DNA of 64,000 nt, from assembly GCF_900091445.1 (NCBI RefSeq), contig NZ_LT607733.1, forward strand, positions 1,195,501-1,259,500. Reading direction: 5' to 3'. The DNA comes from Micromonospora echinofusca. Its GTDB lineage: Bacteria > Actinomycetota > Actinomycetes > Mycobacteriales > Micromonosporaceae. Under the pieces are notes generated by a model that had not been told where the DNA came from, did not search any database, and was given only the letters and a program-made list of their open reading frames with translations. The position numbers were made by a program, and so were the translations under genes. Shown piece by piece: positions 51,003-58,901 of the stretch; the first letter of the stretch is position 1; the number at the start of each line of letters is the position of its first letter.

Positions 51003-52736
51003 ATGGACACGGCGGCACAGGACGACTCCACACTGGTCGAGGCGCTGCGGCGCGGCGAGCGGGCCGGGCTGGAGGGCATGTACCGGCGCTACGCCGACCG
51101 GCTGTACACGTACGCCCGCACCATGCTGCGCGAGCCGGAGGCCGCCGCGGACGCCGTCCACGACGCGTTCCTCGCGGCCAGCCAGCGCATCGGCCAGCTC
51201 CGGGAGCCCGACCGGTTGCGCTCCTGGCTGTACGCGATCGTGCGCAACGAGTGCCTCCGGCAGCTCCGGGACCGGTCCCGCTCCCTGCCGCTGGAGGAGG
51301 CCGACGAACCGGCGGCCGACATCGCCGACCCGGGCACGGGCGTCAACGCCGAGCAGGTACGCGACCTGGTGCACACGGCGGTCGCCGCGCTGAATCCGGG
51401 CGACCGTGAGGTGGTCCACCTGGCCATCCGCCACGACCTGTCGTCCGCCGACATCGGCACGGCCCTCGGGGTGCCCACGAACCACGCGCACGCCCGCCTG
51501 TCGCGCGCCCGCTCGCAGCTCGAACGGGCGCTGGGGGCGCTGCTGGTGGCCCGCACCGGGGCCCGGGACTGCCCGACCCTCGCCGGCCTGATCGACGGCT
51601 GGCAGGGCCGGCTCACGCCGACGCTGCGCAAGCGGGTCTCCCGGCACATCGAGAGCTGCGCGGCGTGCGGGCTGCTGCGGCGGGAACAGCTGAGCCCGGC
51701 CGTGCTGCTGTCGGCGTACACGGCACCGGCCTTCCTGGTCGCCGCCGACACGGTGTGGCCGCGACTGGCCGAGACCTGGACGACCGGCGTCGGGGCCGAT
51801 CCGGCGCCCGGCGCGGAGCCCGACCCGGCGGGCGCGGTCACGGCCGACCCCTCGCTGGCCGCCCCGGCGTCGTTGGCCGCCCCGGCGTCGTCGGCCGATC
51901 CGGCCGATCCGATGCCGTCCGCGGATCCGGCCGATCCAGCGTCGTCGGTCGATCCGGGGTCCTCGGGTGGTGTGGCGGCGGATCCGGACGGTGTGGTGGC
52001 GGTACGCGGTGCTGCGCATCCGGTGCGGACGACCTCGCCTGCGAACCGCAAGCGGCACCGCCGGCGGATGGCCGCGACCGTGGCTCTGCTGATCCTCCTC
52101 GCCGCGCTCGGGACCTGGGCGGTGGCACCCGGGCGCCCGACCGCCGCGCGGGACGCCTCCGACCAGCCGGTGTCGCAGACGCGCGGACCGGCGGCCGGCG
52201 ATCCGGCGACGCCCGCTTCCGCGCCGCCGTCGGCCACGAGCGCCGGCACGCGGGCCGCCGAACCGCCGCCGGCCGGCGCCGCCGGTTCGACGCCCGGGCC
52301 CGTGGTCGCGCCGGGGGACGGCGACGGGGCCGCAGGGGCCGACGCGCCCGACGCCGTGCCGGGCGGCCCCGCACCGTCGCCGACCGGGGCGCCGTCCAGG
52401 CCTCCGGCCGCGCCCCGGCCGACCGCCACACCGCAGGTCGCTGCGGCGTTCACGGTCTCCGCCACCGCCCACGTGCGGTGCGGCTCCGACACGTACGCCC
52501 TCGTCGTGCAGGCCACCGGCAGTGCCGCGCTCGGCGGCGCCGAGGTTCGCTGGACGCCCAACGGGGGCAGGACGTCGGTCCGGGCGATGACGGTGGACGG
52601 TTCGGCCGCGCGGGTGAGCGTCGGGCGGCTGCGCGCGCCGACGCTGACCTGGTCGGTACGGGCGACGGCCGCGGACGGTCGCACGGCACAGAGCCCGACC
52701 CGTACGGTCACCGACCCGTGCGTCCGGCCGGGCTGA
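51003..52736 (+). CDS. ECF sigma factor fused to zinc-finger, transmembrane and extracytoplasmic domains
   Basis: This 577-residue protein has in order: sigma region 2 (residues ~22-88, YRRYADRLYTYARTML); sigma region 4 (~122-178, LSSADIGTALGVPTNHAHAR); a zf-HC2-like motif His215-x3-Cys219-x2-Cys222; an Ala/Asp/Pro linker with repeated ADPADP units; one transmembrane helix (~356-376); a Pro/Thr-rich stalk; and a C-terminal beta domain (VSATAHVRCGSDTYALVVQA). The zinc finger and membrane helix normally belong to a separate anti-sigma factor. Here sensor and sigma are one chain, so release would need proteolysis or conformational change. ATG 51003 follows GAGGGA. Confidence 0.9.
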   Translation: MDTAAQDDSTLVEALRRGERAGLEGMYRRYADRLYTYARTMLREPEAAADAVHDAFLAASQRIGQLREPDRLRSWLYAIVRNECLRQLRDRSRSLPLEEADEPAADIADPGTGVNAEQVRDLVHTAVAALNPGDREVVHLAIRHDLSSADIGTALGVPTNHAHARLSRARSQLERALGALLVARTGARDCPTLAGLIDGWQGRLTPTLRKRVSRHIESCAACGLLRREQLSPAVLLSAYTAPAFLVAADTVWPRLAETWTTGVGADPAPGAEPDPAGAVTADPSLAAPASLAAPASSADPADPMPSADPADPASSVDPGSSGGVAADPDGVVAVRGAAHPVRTTSPANRKRHRRRMAATVALLILLAALGTWAVAPGRPTAARDASDQPVSQTRGPAAGDPATPASAPPSATSAGTRAAEPPPAGAAGSTPGPVVAPGDGDGAAGADAPDAVPGGPAPSPTGAPSRPPAAPRPTATPQVAAAFTVSATAHVRCGSDTYALVVQATGSAALGGAEVRWTPNGGRTSVRAMTVDGSAARVSVGRLRAPTLTWSVRATAADGRTAQSPTRTVTDPCVRPG

Positions 52737-52856
52737 CCCGGTGCCGGCATGGACGTCGGCGGCGGATGAGCGCCGGTCGGGACCGGCAAGCAGAACGTGA
52801 GTCCTGTTTGTCCTTGCCGGACGGTCCGGGCCGGACGGCTGAAATACGGCGTCGGG

Positions 52857-53324
52857 GTGACGCTGAGACTTGAGTCGATGACCGTCGAGCAGTACCTCCG
52901 GTACCGGCAGCAGGCGGAGGCGAGCTACGCGCGGAACATCGCCGACTCCGGCGCGATGCCGGCGCCGGAGGCCGAGGCGAAGGCGCAGGAGGACTACGCG
53001 AAGCTGCTGCCCGACGGTCTGGCGACGCCGGGGCACCACTTCTGGACGGCCTACGACGGCGACGACGAGGTCGGCATGCTGTGGCTGCACGTCGAACAGA
53101 AGTCGGACGGCCCACACGCCTTCGGCTACGACTTCGAGGTGCGGCCGGACCTGCGGCGCAGGGGTTACGGGCGGGCCATGCTCCAGGCCGTCGAACAGCG
53201 CTGCCGGGAGTGGGGGGTCCGCTCGATCGGCCTGAGCGTCTTCGGCTTCAATTTGCCGGCGCGCACGCTCTACGAGCAGATGGGCTTCGAGGCGACCGCC
53301 ATCCAGATGCGCAAGCGGCTGTAG
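52857..53324 (+). CDS. GNAT-family N-acetyltransferase
   Basis: The ~155-residue protein has an N-terminal helix (MTVEQYLRYRQQAEASYARN), acetyl-CoA motif VRPDLRRRGYGRAML and C-terminal YEQMGFEATAIQMRKRL. GTG 52857 (VTLRLESMT) is chosen; ATG 52878 is an alternative. The C-terminal 'QMRKRL' type also ends the GNAT at 55445, so the two may be related paralogues. Substrate unknown. Confidence 0.86.
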   Translation: MTLRLESMTVEQYLRYRQQAEASYARNIADSGAMPAPEAEAKAQEDYAKLLPDGLATPGHHFWTAYDGDDEVGMLWLHVEQKSDGPHAFGYDFEVRPDLRRRGYGRAMLQAVEQRCREWGVRSIGLSVFGFNLPARTLYEQMGFEATAIQMRKRL

Positions 53325-53400
53325 CCCGGCGGTGCCGTCACCACGGGCATAAGCGCCCGGACGGCCCGCGGACGTCGTACGCCCGGGGTTGGATGGGGCG

Positions 53401-54198
53401 GTGAGCTACGCGGAGGTCCACGGGCTGCGCCTGTGGCACGAGGAGCACGGCACCGGCCGTCCGTTGCTGTTGCTGCACGGCGGCTTCGGGTCGGTGGAGA
53501 TGTTCGCGGCGGTCCTGCCGGCGCTGGCCGCGCGCCGACGGGTGATCGCGGTCGACCTCCAGGGCCACGGGCGCACCGCCGACGTGGACCGCCCGCTGCG
53601 CTACGAGTCGATGGCCGACGACGTCGCCGCGTTGATCGACCAGCTCGGCCTGGCCGAGGCCGACGTGATGGGCTACTCGCTCGGCGGCGGGGTGGCGTTG
53701 CGTACGGCGATCCAGCACCCGGCGCTGGTCCGCCGGCTGGTCGTCGTCTCCGCGCCGTGCAGGCGGCAGGGCTGGTATCCGGAGGTGCTGGCGGGCATGC
53801 CCGAGCCCGACGAGGCGGCGGGCGAGCGGATGCGCGGCACCCCGCCGCACGAGCTCTACACCCGCATCGCACCCCGGCCGGGGGACTGGGCGCGGCTCTG
53901 GGCGAGGACCGGCGAGCTGCTGCGGCGCGACTACGACTGGTCGGCCGAGGTGGCCGCCCTCACCGTGCCCACCCTGCTCGTCTTCGCCGACGGCGACTCG
54001 GTCAGCTGCGCGCACATGGTGGAGTTCTTCGGGCTGCTCGGCGGCGGCCACCGGGACGCCGGCTGGGACGGCACCGACCGGCCGGCGTCGCGGCTCGCCG
54101 TGCTGCCGGGGCTCACCCACTACGACATCGTCGCCTCGCCGGCGCTGCCCGCCGCCGTCCTGCCGTTCCTCACCCACCCGGTGTCGCCGCCCGGCTGA
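53401..54198 (+). CDS. Alpha/beta hydrolase
   Basis: The ~265-residue hydrolase has LLLLHGGFGSVEMF (oxyanion HG), nucleophile Ser in VMGYSLGGGVALR, acid in VFADGDSV and His in PGLTHYDIVASP. Cap-domain length is typical of the epoxide hydrolase/esterase group. GTG 53401 or TTG 53389 may start it. It converges with the DHFR-like gene 16 bases away. Confidence 0.87.
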   Translation: MSYAEVHGLRLWHEEHGTGRPLLLLHGGFGSVEMFAAVLPALAARRRVIAVDLQGHGRTADVDRPLRYESMADDVAALIDQLGLAEADVMGYSLGGGVALRTAIQHPALVRRLVVVSAPCRRQGWYPEVLAGMPEPDEAAGERMRGTPPHELYTRIAPRPGDWARLWARTGELLRRDYDWSAEVAALTVPTLLVFADGDSVSCAHMVEFFGLLGGGHRDAGWDGTDRPASRLAVLPGLTHYDIVASPALPAAVLPFLTHPVSPPG

Positions 54199-54214
54199 GG
54201 CCGACGTCGAACGG

Positions 54215-54808
54215 CTAAGCGGCCTCGGCGGGGCGGGCGTAGTGGAGGATGACGACCCCGCTGTCGAACGGGCGGGTGTCGACCAGGTCGAACCGGCGCG
54301 GATCGAACCCCCGGGCGGTGAGCGGGATGCCGCTGCCGACCACGTACGGATTGAGCTTGATGATCAGCTCGTCGACCTCGGGCAGGAGTTGGCCGGCGAG
54401 CTGGGCGCCGCCGCAGAGCCAGATGTCGCGGCCGGGTCGGCTCTTCAGCTTCCGGACGAAGTCCACCGGGTCGGTGGAGACGATCTTCACCTCCGGCTCG
54501 GCGGCCGGCGGCAGGGTGCGGGAGAAGACGTACTGCTTCAGGTGCGCGTACGGGCTCGTGACGCCCATCTTCAGCGCCGGGTCGTAGGTGGCCCGGCCCA
54601 TCACCACCGCGTCGAAGCGGCCCGTCGGCTCGTCGATGCCGAACTGCGGGTGGGCGAACGTCGGGAGCGTCTGGGACCAGTTGGCCGCCAGGTGGGCGGC
54701 CAGGTCGGGGTCCAGCGGGAAGAAGTCGTACGACCCGTCGGGGGCGGCGATGAAGCCGTCGAGGGTGCTGGCGACGTAGTACACGAGCTTGCGCAAACCG
54801 TTCCCCAA
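54215..54808 (-). CDS. RibD C-terminal/dihydrofolate reductase-like protein
   Basis: The 197-residue protein starts at TTG 54808 (LRKLVYYVASTLDGFIAAPD). It contains VVMGRATYD, DIWLCGGAQLAGQLLPEVDE and LNPYVVGSGIPLTARGF, the RibD_C fold that binds NADPH. It is divergent from a TetR gene with a palindrome between them, which suggests regulation by that TetR. It is a paralogue of the gene at 36954. Confidence 0.88.
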   Translation of the reverse strand: MGNGLRKLVYYVASTLDGFIAAPDGSYDFFPLDPDLAAHLAANWSQTLPTFAHPQFGIDEPTGRFDAVVMGRATYDPALKMGVTSPYAHLKQYVFSRTLPPAAEPEVKIVSTDPVDFVRKLKSRPGRDIWLCGGAQLAGQLLPEVDELIIKLNPYVVGSGIPLTARGFDPRRFDLVDTRPFDSGVVILHYARPAEAA

Positions 54809-54834
54809 TCACTACTGATGTCGTGGATGAAGTT

Positions 54835-54848
54835 ACTACACGCGTAGT
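54835..54848. promoter_or_regulatory. TetR operator candidate
   Basis: ACTAC-ACGC-GTAGT lies 22 bases upstream of the TetR start and 27 bases from the divergent RibD-like start. Further GTAG/CTAC half-sites are nearby. The position suits repression of both genes. Confidence 0.5.
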
Positions 54849-54869
54849 GGTTGTTGCTACGGTGTTCTC

Positions 54870-55448
54870 ATGGCGAGGAACGTGGAACGACGGGCGGCGC
54901 TGGCCGACGCGGGGTTGCGGGTGCTGGCGGCCACCGGGGCGCGGGGGCTCACCCACCGGGCGGTCGACGCCGAGGCGGGGGTGCCGACCGGCACCGCCTC
55001 CAACTACTTCCGCTCCCGCGACGCGCTGCTCGGCGCCCTCGGCGAGCGGATCATGGAGCGGTTCGCCCCCGACGAGCAGGTCCTGGCCGAGCTGGGCGCC
55101 CGTGAGCCGTCGCTGGAGCTGTTCACCGACTACCTGCGCTACATCGTCGAGCGGACCACCCGGCAGCCCGACCTCACCCGGGCCCTGATCGAGCTGCGGC
55201 TGGAGGCGGCCCGCCGGCCCGACCTGGCCCGGATCCTCGGCGACACCCTGCGTCGGGGCTACCGCGACGACGTCGCGTTCCACCTCGCCTCCGGCTTACC
55301 GGGTGGCGCGTTCGAGGTCGCTCTGCTGCACTACGCCGTGGACGGGCTGCTGCTCGATCTGCTCGGCACGTCCATCGAGGCGGGATTCGACCCCGACGAC
55401 GTGGTCGTGGCGTTCGTGTCCCGGCTGGTCGGCGGTGTCGACCGGTGA
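54870..55448 (+). CDS. TetR-family transcriptional regulator
   Basis: The 192-residue regulator has an N-terminal helix-turn-helix (GARGLTHRAVDAEAGVPTGT, then ASNYFRSRDALL) and a C-terminal ligand/dimer domain. It overlaps the following GNAT gene by 4 bases and is divergent from the RibD-like reductase gene. It likely represses its own operon and that gene through the palindrome at 54835. Confidence 0.9.
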   Translation: MARNVERRAALADAGLRVLAATGARGLTHRAVDAEAGVPTGTASNYFRSRDALLGALGERIMERFAPDEQVLAELGAREPSLELFTDYLRYIVERTTRQPDLTRALIELRLEAARRPDLARILGDTLRRGYRDDVAFHLASGLPGGAFEVALLHYAVDGLLLDLLGTSIEAGFDPDDVVVAFVSRLVGGVDR

Positions 55449-55822
55449 TTCCGACACAGGGGAGCGCCACCACCCAGCTGCGCGAACAGCTCCCCGACGG
55501 GGTCGACAGCGCCGGCGCCCTGCTGCGCACCGCCCGGGTCGGCGACGTCGAGGTGGGGTGGATCTGGGTCGGGCTCCCCGGCGGCCCTGCCGGTCCCCAC
55601 ACCGCGTGGCTCAACAACATAGAGGTGCATCCCGGACACCGTAGACAGGGGCACGGGCGGCGGATGATCCAGCTCGTCGAGGCGGAACTCGGCACCCTCG
55701 GGGTGCCGGAGCTGGGCCTGAACGTCTTCGGGTCTAACACCGGGGCCATCCACCTCTACCACAGCCTCGGCTACCGGGTGGCTGCCCAGCAGATGACGAA
55801 GCGGCTGCCACCGGCCGGCTGA
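55445..55822 (+). CDS. GNAT-family N-acetyltransferase
   Basis: The 125-residue protein starts at GTG 55445, overlapping the TetR stop (GTGA). It has the acetyl-CoA site NIEVHPGHRRQGHGRRMIQ and a late YHSLGYRVAAQQMTKRL. The N-terminal strand region is short, so it may be a minimal or truncated GNAT. Coupling to TetR suggests they act on the same small-molecule signal or toxin. Confidence 0.83.
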   Translation: MIPTQGSATTQLREQLPDGVDSAGALLRTARVGDVEVGWIWVGLPGGPAGPHTAWLNNIEVHPGHRRQGHGRRMIQLVEAELGTLGVPELGLNVFGSNTGAIHLYHSLGYRVAAQQMTKRLPPAG

Positions 55823-55892
55823 GCCGCGTCAGGAGTGTTCCTCCGCCCAGCGGGAAACCCACCGCGTCACGCACCTGGGGAGGGAGCGACGG

Positions 55893-57038
55893 ATGACGCA
55901 TGGCGGCGGACTGACCATCGGTGTGCTCGGCTCGTACGGCGGTCGCAACCTCGGTGACGAGGCGATCCTGAGCGGCCTCCTGACCGACCTGCGCGAGCAG
56001 GAGCCGAACGGACGGATCATCGTCTTCTCCCGCAACCCCGAGCACACCCGCATCGCCCACCCCGACGTGGAGGCGGTGCCCTGGGAAGGGGTCAGCCGGA
56101 CCGACTCGGCACTCGTGCTGGCCCAGCTCGACCTGCTGATCCTCGGCGGTGGCGGCATCCTCTACGACCGGGAGGCCCGCCGCTACCTGCGGGTGGTCCG
56201 GGTCGCCCAGGAGCGGGGCCTGCCGCTGCTGACGTACGCGGTGGGGGTCGGGCCGCTCAGCGAGGGCGTGGACACCGGCATGGTGCGGGAGACCCTGGCC
56301 AGCGCCACCCAGGTGACCGTACGCGACCAGGAGTCCCGGATGATGCTGGAGGAGGCCGGGCTGCTCAACCCGATCACCGTGACCGCCGATCCGGCGTTCC
56401 TGATCGAGCCCGAGGACTTCCCGGCGGAGCTGCTGCGCGAGGAGGGCGTGCCGGCCGGCAAGCGGCTGGTCGGGATCAGCGTACGGGAGCCGGGCCGGGC
56501 CGCCGAGCGGCTCGACGTCGACGGCTACCACCGCCTGCTCGCCCAGATCGGCGACTTCCTGGTGCACCGGATCGACGCCTACGTGCTCTTCGTCCCGATG
56601 GAGCGCGACGACATCCGGCACTCGCACGGCGTCCTGTCGCACATGGTCGCCGCCGAGCGGGGCCGGATCCTGCACGGCACCTACTCGCCCCAGCAGGTGC
56701 TCGGGCTGATGCGCCACTTCGACCTGGCCGTGGGCATGCGGCTGCACTTCCTGATCTTCGCCGCGATGGCCGGCACGCCGTTTCTGCCCCTGCCGTACGC
56801 CGGCAAGGTCTTCGACCTGGCCCAGCGGCTCGGGGTGCCGGCGCTGCGCGGCGTGGAGCGGGAGGTCGAGGGGCCGCTCCTGGCCGAGGTCGACCGGCTC
56901 TGGGACGAGCGGGACAAGCGGGGTGAGGCCACCGCCCGGCGGGTGGCCGAGGTGTGCGACGAGGCCCGGGGGACCTCGCAGGTCACCCGCTCCGTGCTGG
57001 ACAGCCTGCGGGCGCGCAGACTGACCCCGGCGGCCTGA
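55893..57038 (+). CDS. Polysaccharide pyruvyl transferase family protein
   Basis: The 381-residue protein has the CsaB-like pattern: GVLGSYGGRNLGDEAILSGL, LLILGGGGILYDREARRYLR, VTVRDQESRMMLEEAG, and VGMRLHFLIFAAMAGTPFLP. Family members add pyruvate ketals to cell-wall glycans, giving acceptors for S-layer-type proteins. No glycosyltransferases are adjacent, so its acceptor is unknown. A GGAGGGAG ribosome region precedes ATG 55893. Confidence 0.86.
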   Translation: MTHGGGLTIGVLGSYGGRNLGDEAILSGLLTDLREQEPNGRIIVFSRNPEHTRIAHPDVEAVPWEGVSRTDSALVLAQLDLLILGGGGILYDREARRYLRVVRVAQERGLPLLTYAVGVGPLSEGVDTGMVRETLASATQVTVRDQESRMMLEEAGLLNPITVTADPAFLIEPEDFPAELLREEGVPAGKRLVGISVREPGRAAERLDVDGYHRLLAQIGDFLVHRIDAYVLFVPMERDDIRHSHGVLSHMVAAERGRILHGTYSPQQVLGLMRHFDLAVGMRLHFLIFAAMAGTPFLPLPYAGKVFDLAQRLGVPALRGVEREVEGPLLAEVDRLWDERDKRGEATARRVAEVCDEARGTSQVTRSVLDSLRARRLTPAA

Positions 57039-57047
57039 CCCGCCGGC

Positions 57048-57254
57048 TCAGACCGCCGGTCCGCGCCAGCGGTAGCACCACCGGTCGGCGTCGACGTCCA
57101 CGGACTCCAGCTCGTAGATCTCCGCTTCGGCCAGCCCCTTCGCACCGAGGTGGTGATGCGTCAGCGGCGGACGGCCGTTGGGGTCCAGTTCCACGGTGAC
57201 CGTCTCGCCGTCGGCCACGCCACCCACCAGGGGGATCTCTGCCGTTGATGCCAT
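57048..57254 (-). CDS. Small hypothetical protein
   Basis: A 68-residue acidic protein reads MASTAEIPLVGGVADGETVT, then LDPNGRPPLTHHHLGAKGLA, ending DRWCYRWRGPAV. AGGA precedes the ATG by eight bases. Beta-rich and soluble. It resembles small actinobacterial or phage-type proteins of unknown role. It converges with the pyruvyl transferase gene. Confidence 0.65.
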   Translation of the reverse strand: MASTAEIPLVGGVADGETVTVELDPNGRPPLTHHHLGAKGLAEAEIYELESVDVDADRWCYRWRGPAV

Positions 57255-57337
57255 GCGCCCATCCTGCCCCGCCCGGGGAGAGCCCGCAGCGGATAGCGGG
57301 GCAGCGGGCCGGGATGTCTCGGCACTAGGGTCTGTGG

Positions 57338-57859
57338 ATGGCGGAGATGGCGATCGATCCCACCCTCGGCCCCGTGCTGGCCCGCACCGGCGACGAGCGG
57401 GCCGTGCTCGAGTCGTTCCTCGACTTCCACCGGGGGGTGCTGCTGCGCAAGCTGCGCGGGCTCTCCGACGCCGACGCGGCCCGCCGGCTGGTGCCCTCGG
57501 CCACCACCGTCGCCGGCCTCGTCAGACACCTGACGCTGGTCGAACGGAACTGGTTTCCGTGCCTGCTGGCCCCCGGCCCGGGCGACGTCTACCTCACCTC
57601 CGAGGAGGACGCGCTGGCCAGCTTCACGCTCACCGACGACGACACCGTCGAGCGGCTCGCCGCCGCGTACGAGCAGGCCTGCGCCCGGTCCCGCGAGGTC
57701 GCCGGCCGGTTCGACCTCGACCACGTCGTGCCGCACCCGCAGCTCGGCGAGGTGTCGCTACGTTGGATCCTGGTGCACATGATCGAGGAGACCGCCCGGC
57801 ACACCGGGCACGCCGACATCCTCCGCGAGCTGACCGACGGCGCCACCGGCGCGGTCTGA
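57338..57859 (+). CDS. DinB/DUF664 family protein
   Basis: The 173-residue four-helix-bundle protein has FLDFHRGVLLRKLRGLSDAD, LVRHLTLVERNWF and WILVHMIEETARHTGHADIL. The His residues (HLTLVE, HMIEET, HTGH) are the metal ligands of the DinB fold. In mycothiol-producing actinobacteria some relatives are mycothiol-dependent S-transferases; this member's activity is unknown. Confidence 0.9.
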   Translation: MAEMAIDPTLGPVLARTGDERAVLESFLDFHRGVLLRKLRGLSDADAARRLVPSATTVAGLVRHLTLVERNWFPCLLAPGPGDVYLTSEEDALASFTLTDDDTVERLAAAYEQACARSREVAGRFDLDHVVPHPQLGEVSLRWILVHMIEETARHTGHADILRELTDGATGAV

Positions 57860-57889
57860 CCGCCGCACCGGTCCCGCCGGCCTGCGGCG

Positions 57890-58762
57890 TCAGCGACGCG
57901 GCAGCAGGCCGGGCGGATACTCCATGCCGTCGTGGGTGCAGGCCGCCGCGGCGACCCGGGCCGCGTACGCCGCCGCGTCCGTCAACGCCGCGCCGCGCAG
58001 CCGCCCGGCGATCACGCCCGCCGCGAAGGCGTCCCCCGCGCCGTTCGTGTCGAGGACCGGCGCGGGCGGCGCGGCGGCGGGCACCGGGGTCGGGTCGCCC
58101 GCGCCGTGGTGCACCTCGGCGCCGTCCGCGCCCCGGGTCACCAGCACCGTACGCGGCGCCAGGGCGGTGGCGAGCGTGCCGGCCCCCGCGCCCAGCCGGA
58201 CACCACTGACGAAGACGACGTCGGCCACCTCGGCGAAGGGCCGATGGTAGGCGTTCGCCCCGTCCCAGTCGTGCAGGTCGGTGGAGAGGGCGACCCCGTC
58301 AGGCAGCGCGGCGCGCAGGGCGGGCAGCAGGGGCAGCGTCCAATCCATGATCGACAGGTGGACGTGGGTCGCCCGCCTGGCCAGCGCGGTCACCTCGCCT
58401 GCCGGGAACGGGGGCGGCCCCTGCCAGGGGCGCGGATCGTAGAGCGACATGCGCCGTCCGGCCGGGTCGACCAGGTTCACCGACCGCCGGGTGCCGGCCG
58501 GGGCGTCGCCCAGCACTGCGTGCACGCCGGTGCGGGCCAGCGCGGCCCGGACCACGTCACCGGCCGGGTCGGCGCCGATGACGTCGACGACCGCCACCCG
58601 CAGCCCGAGCGCGTCCGCCGCGAGGGCCACCCCGGCGCCGGTGTTGCCGATCCGCAGGTCGATCGGGTCGACGGGGACGGAGTCGGCGGCCGGCAGCGGG
58701 ATCGCGGGCACCCGCACCCGCACGTCGACGCCGAGACCGCCGATCACGAGGAGGTCGTACAC
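57890..58762 (-). CDS. PfkB-family carbohydrate kinase
   Basis: The 290-residue kinase starts DLLVIGGLGVDVRVRVPAIP, with the sugar-site LRIGNTGAGVALAADALG and the ATP/catalytic motif VLDTNGAGDAFAAGVIAGRL (DTxGAGD, Asp base present). It phosphorylates a sugar or nucleoside; ribokinase-like enzymes of this size vary widely. No transporter or other sugar gene is adjacent. Confidence 0.9.
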   Translation of the reverse strand: MYDLLVIGGLGVDVRVRVPAIPLPAADSVPVDPIDLRIGNTGAGVALAADALGLRVAVVDVIGADPAGDVVRAALARTGVHAVLGDAPAGTRRSVNLVDPAGRRMSLYDPRPWQGPPPFPAGEVTALARRATHVHLSIMDWTLPLLPALRAALPDGVALSTDLHDWDGANAYHRPFAEVADVVFVSGVRLGAGAGTLATALAPRTVLVTRGADGAEVHHGAGDPTPVPAAAPPAPVLDTNGAGDAFAAGVIAGRLRGAALTDAAAYAARVAAAACTHDGMEYPPGLLPRR

Positions 58763-58901
58763 GCGCCGACCCTAGCCCGTCGGTGCACCACGGGCCCGCT
58801 CTGCCGGCCGCCGCCAATCGGGCGGCCCGTCGGTGCGCTGGTCGGGGCCGGCGGGGGCCGGACCGATATCCTCGCCGGGGTCGTCGCGAGGAGGGGAACG
58901 C

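Noticed and set aside
49857..53117. A 1086-codon minus-strand frame over the secreted protein and sigma gene
   Set aside because: Arg/Gly/Pro-rich shadow of real genes in other frames; no domain or ribosome site.
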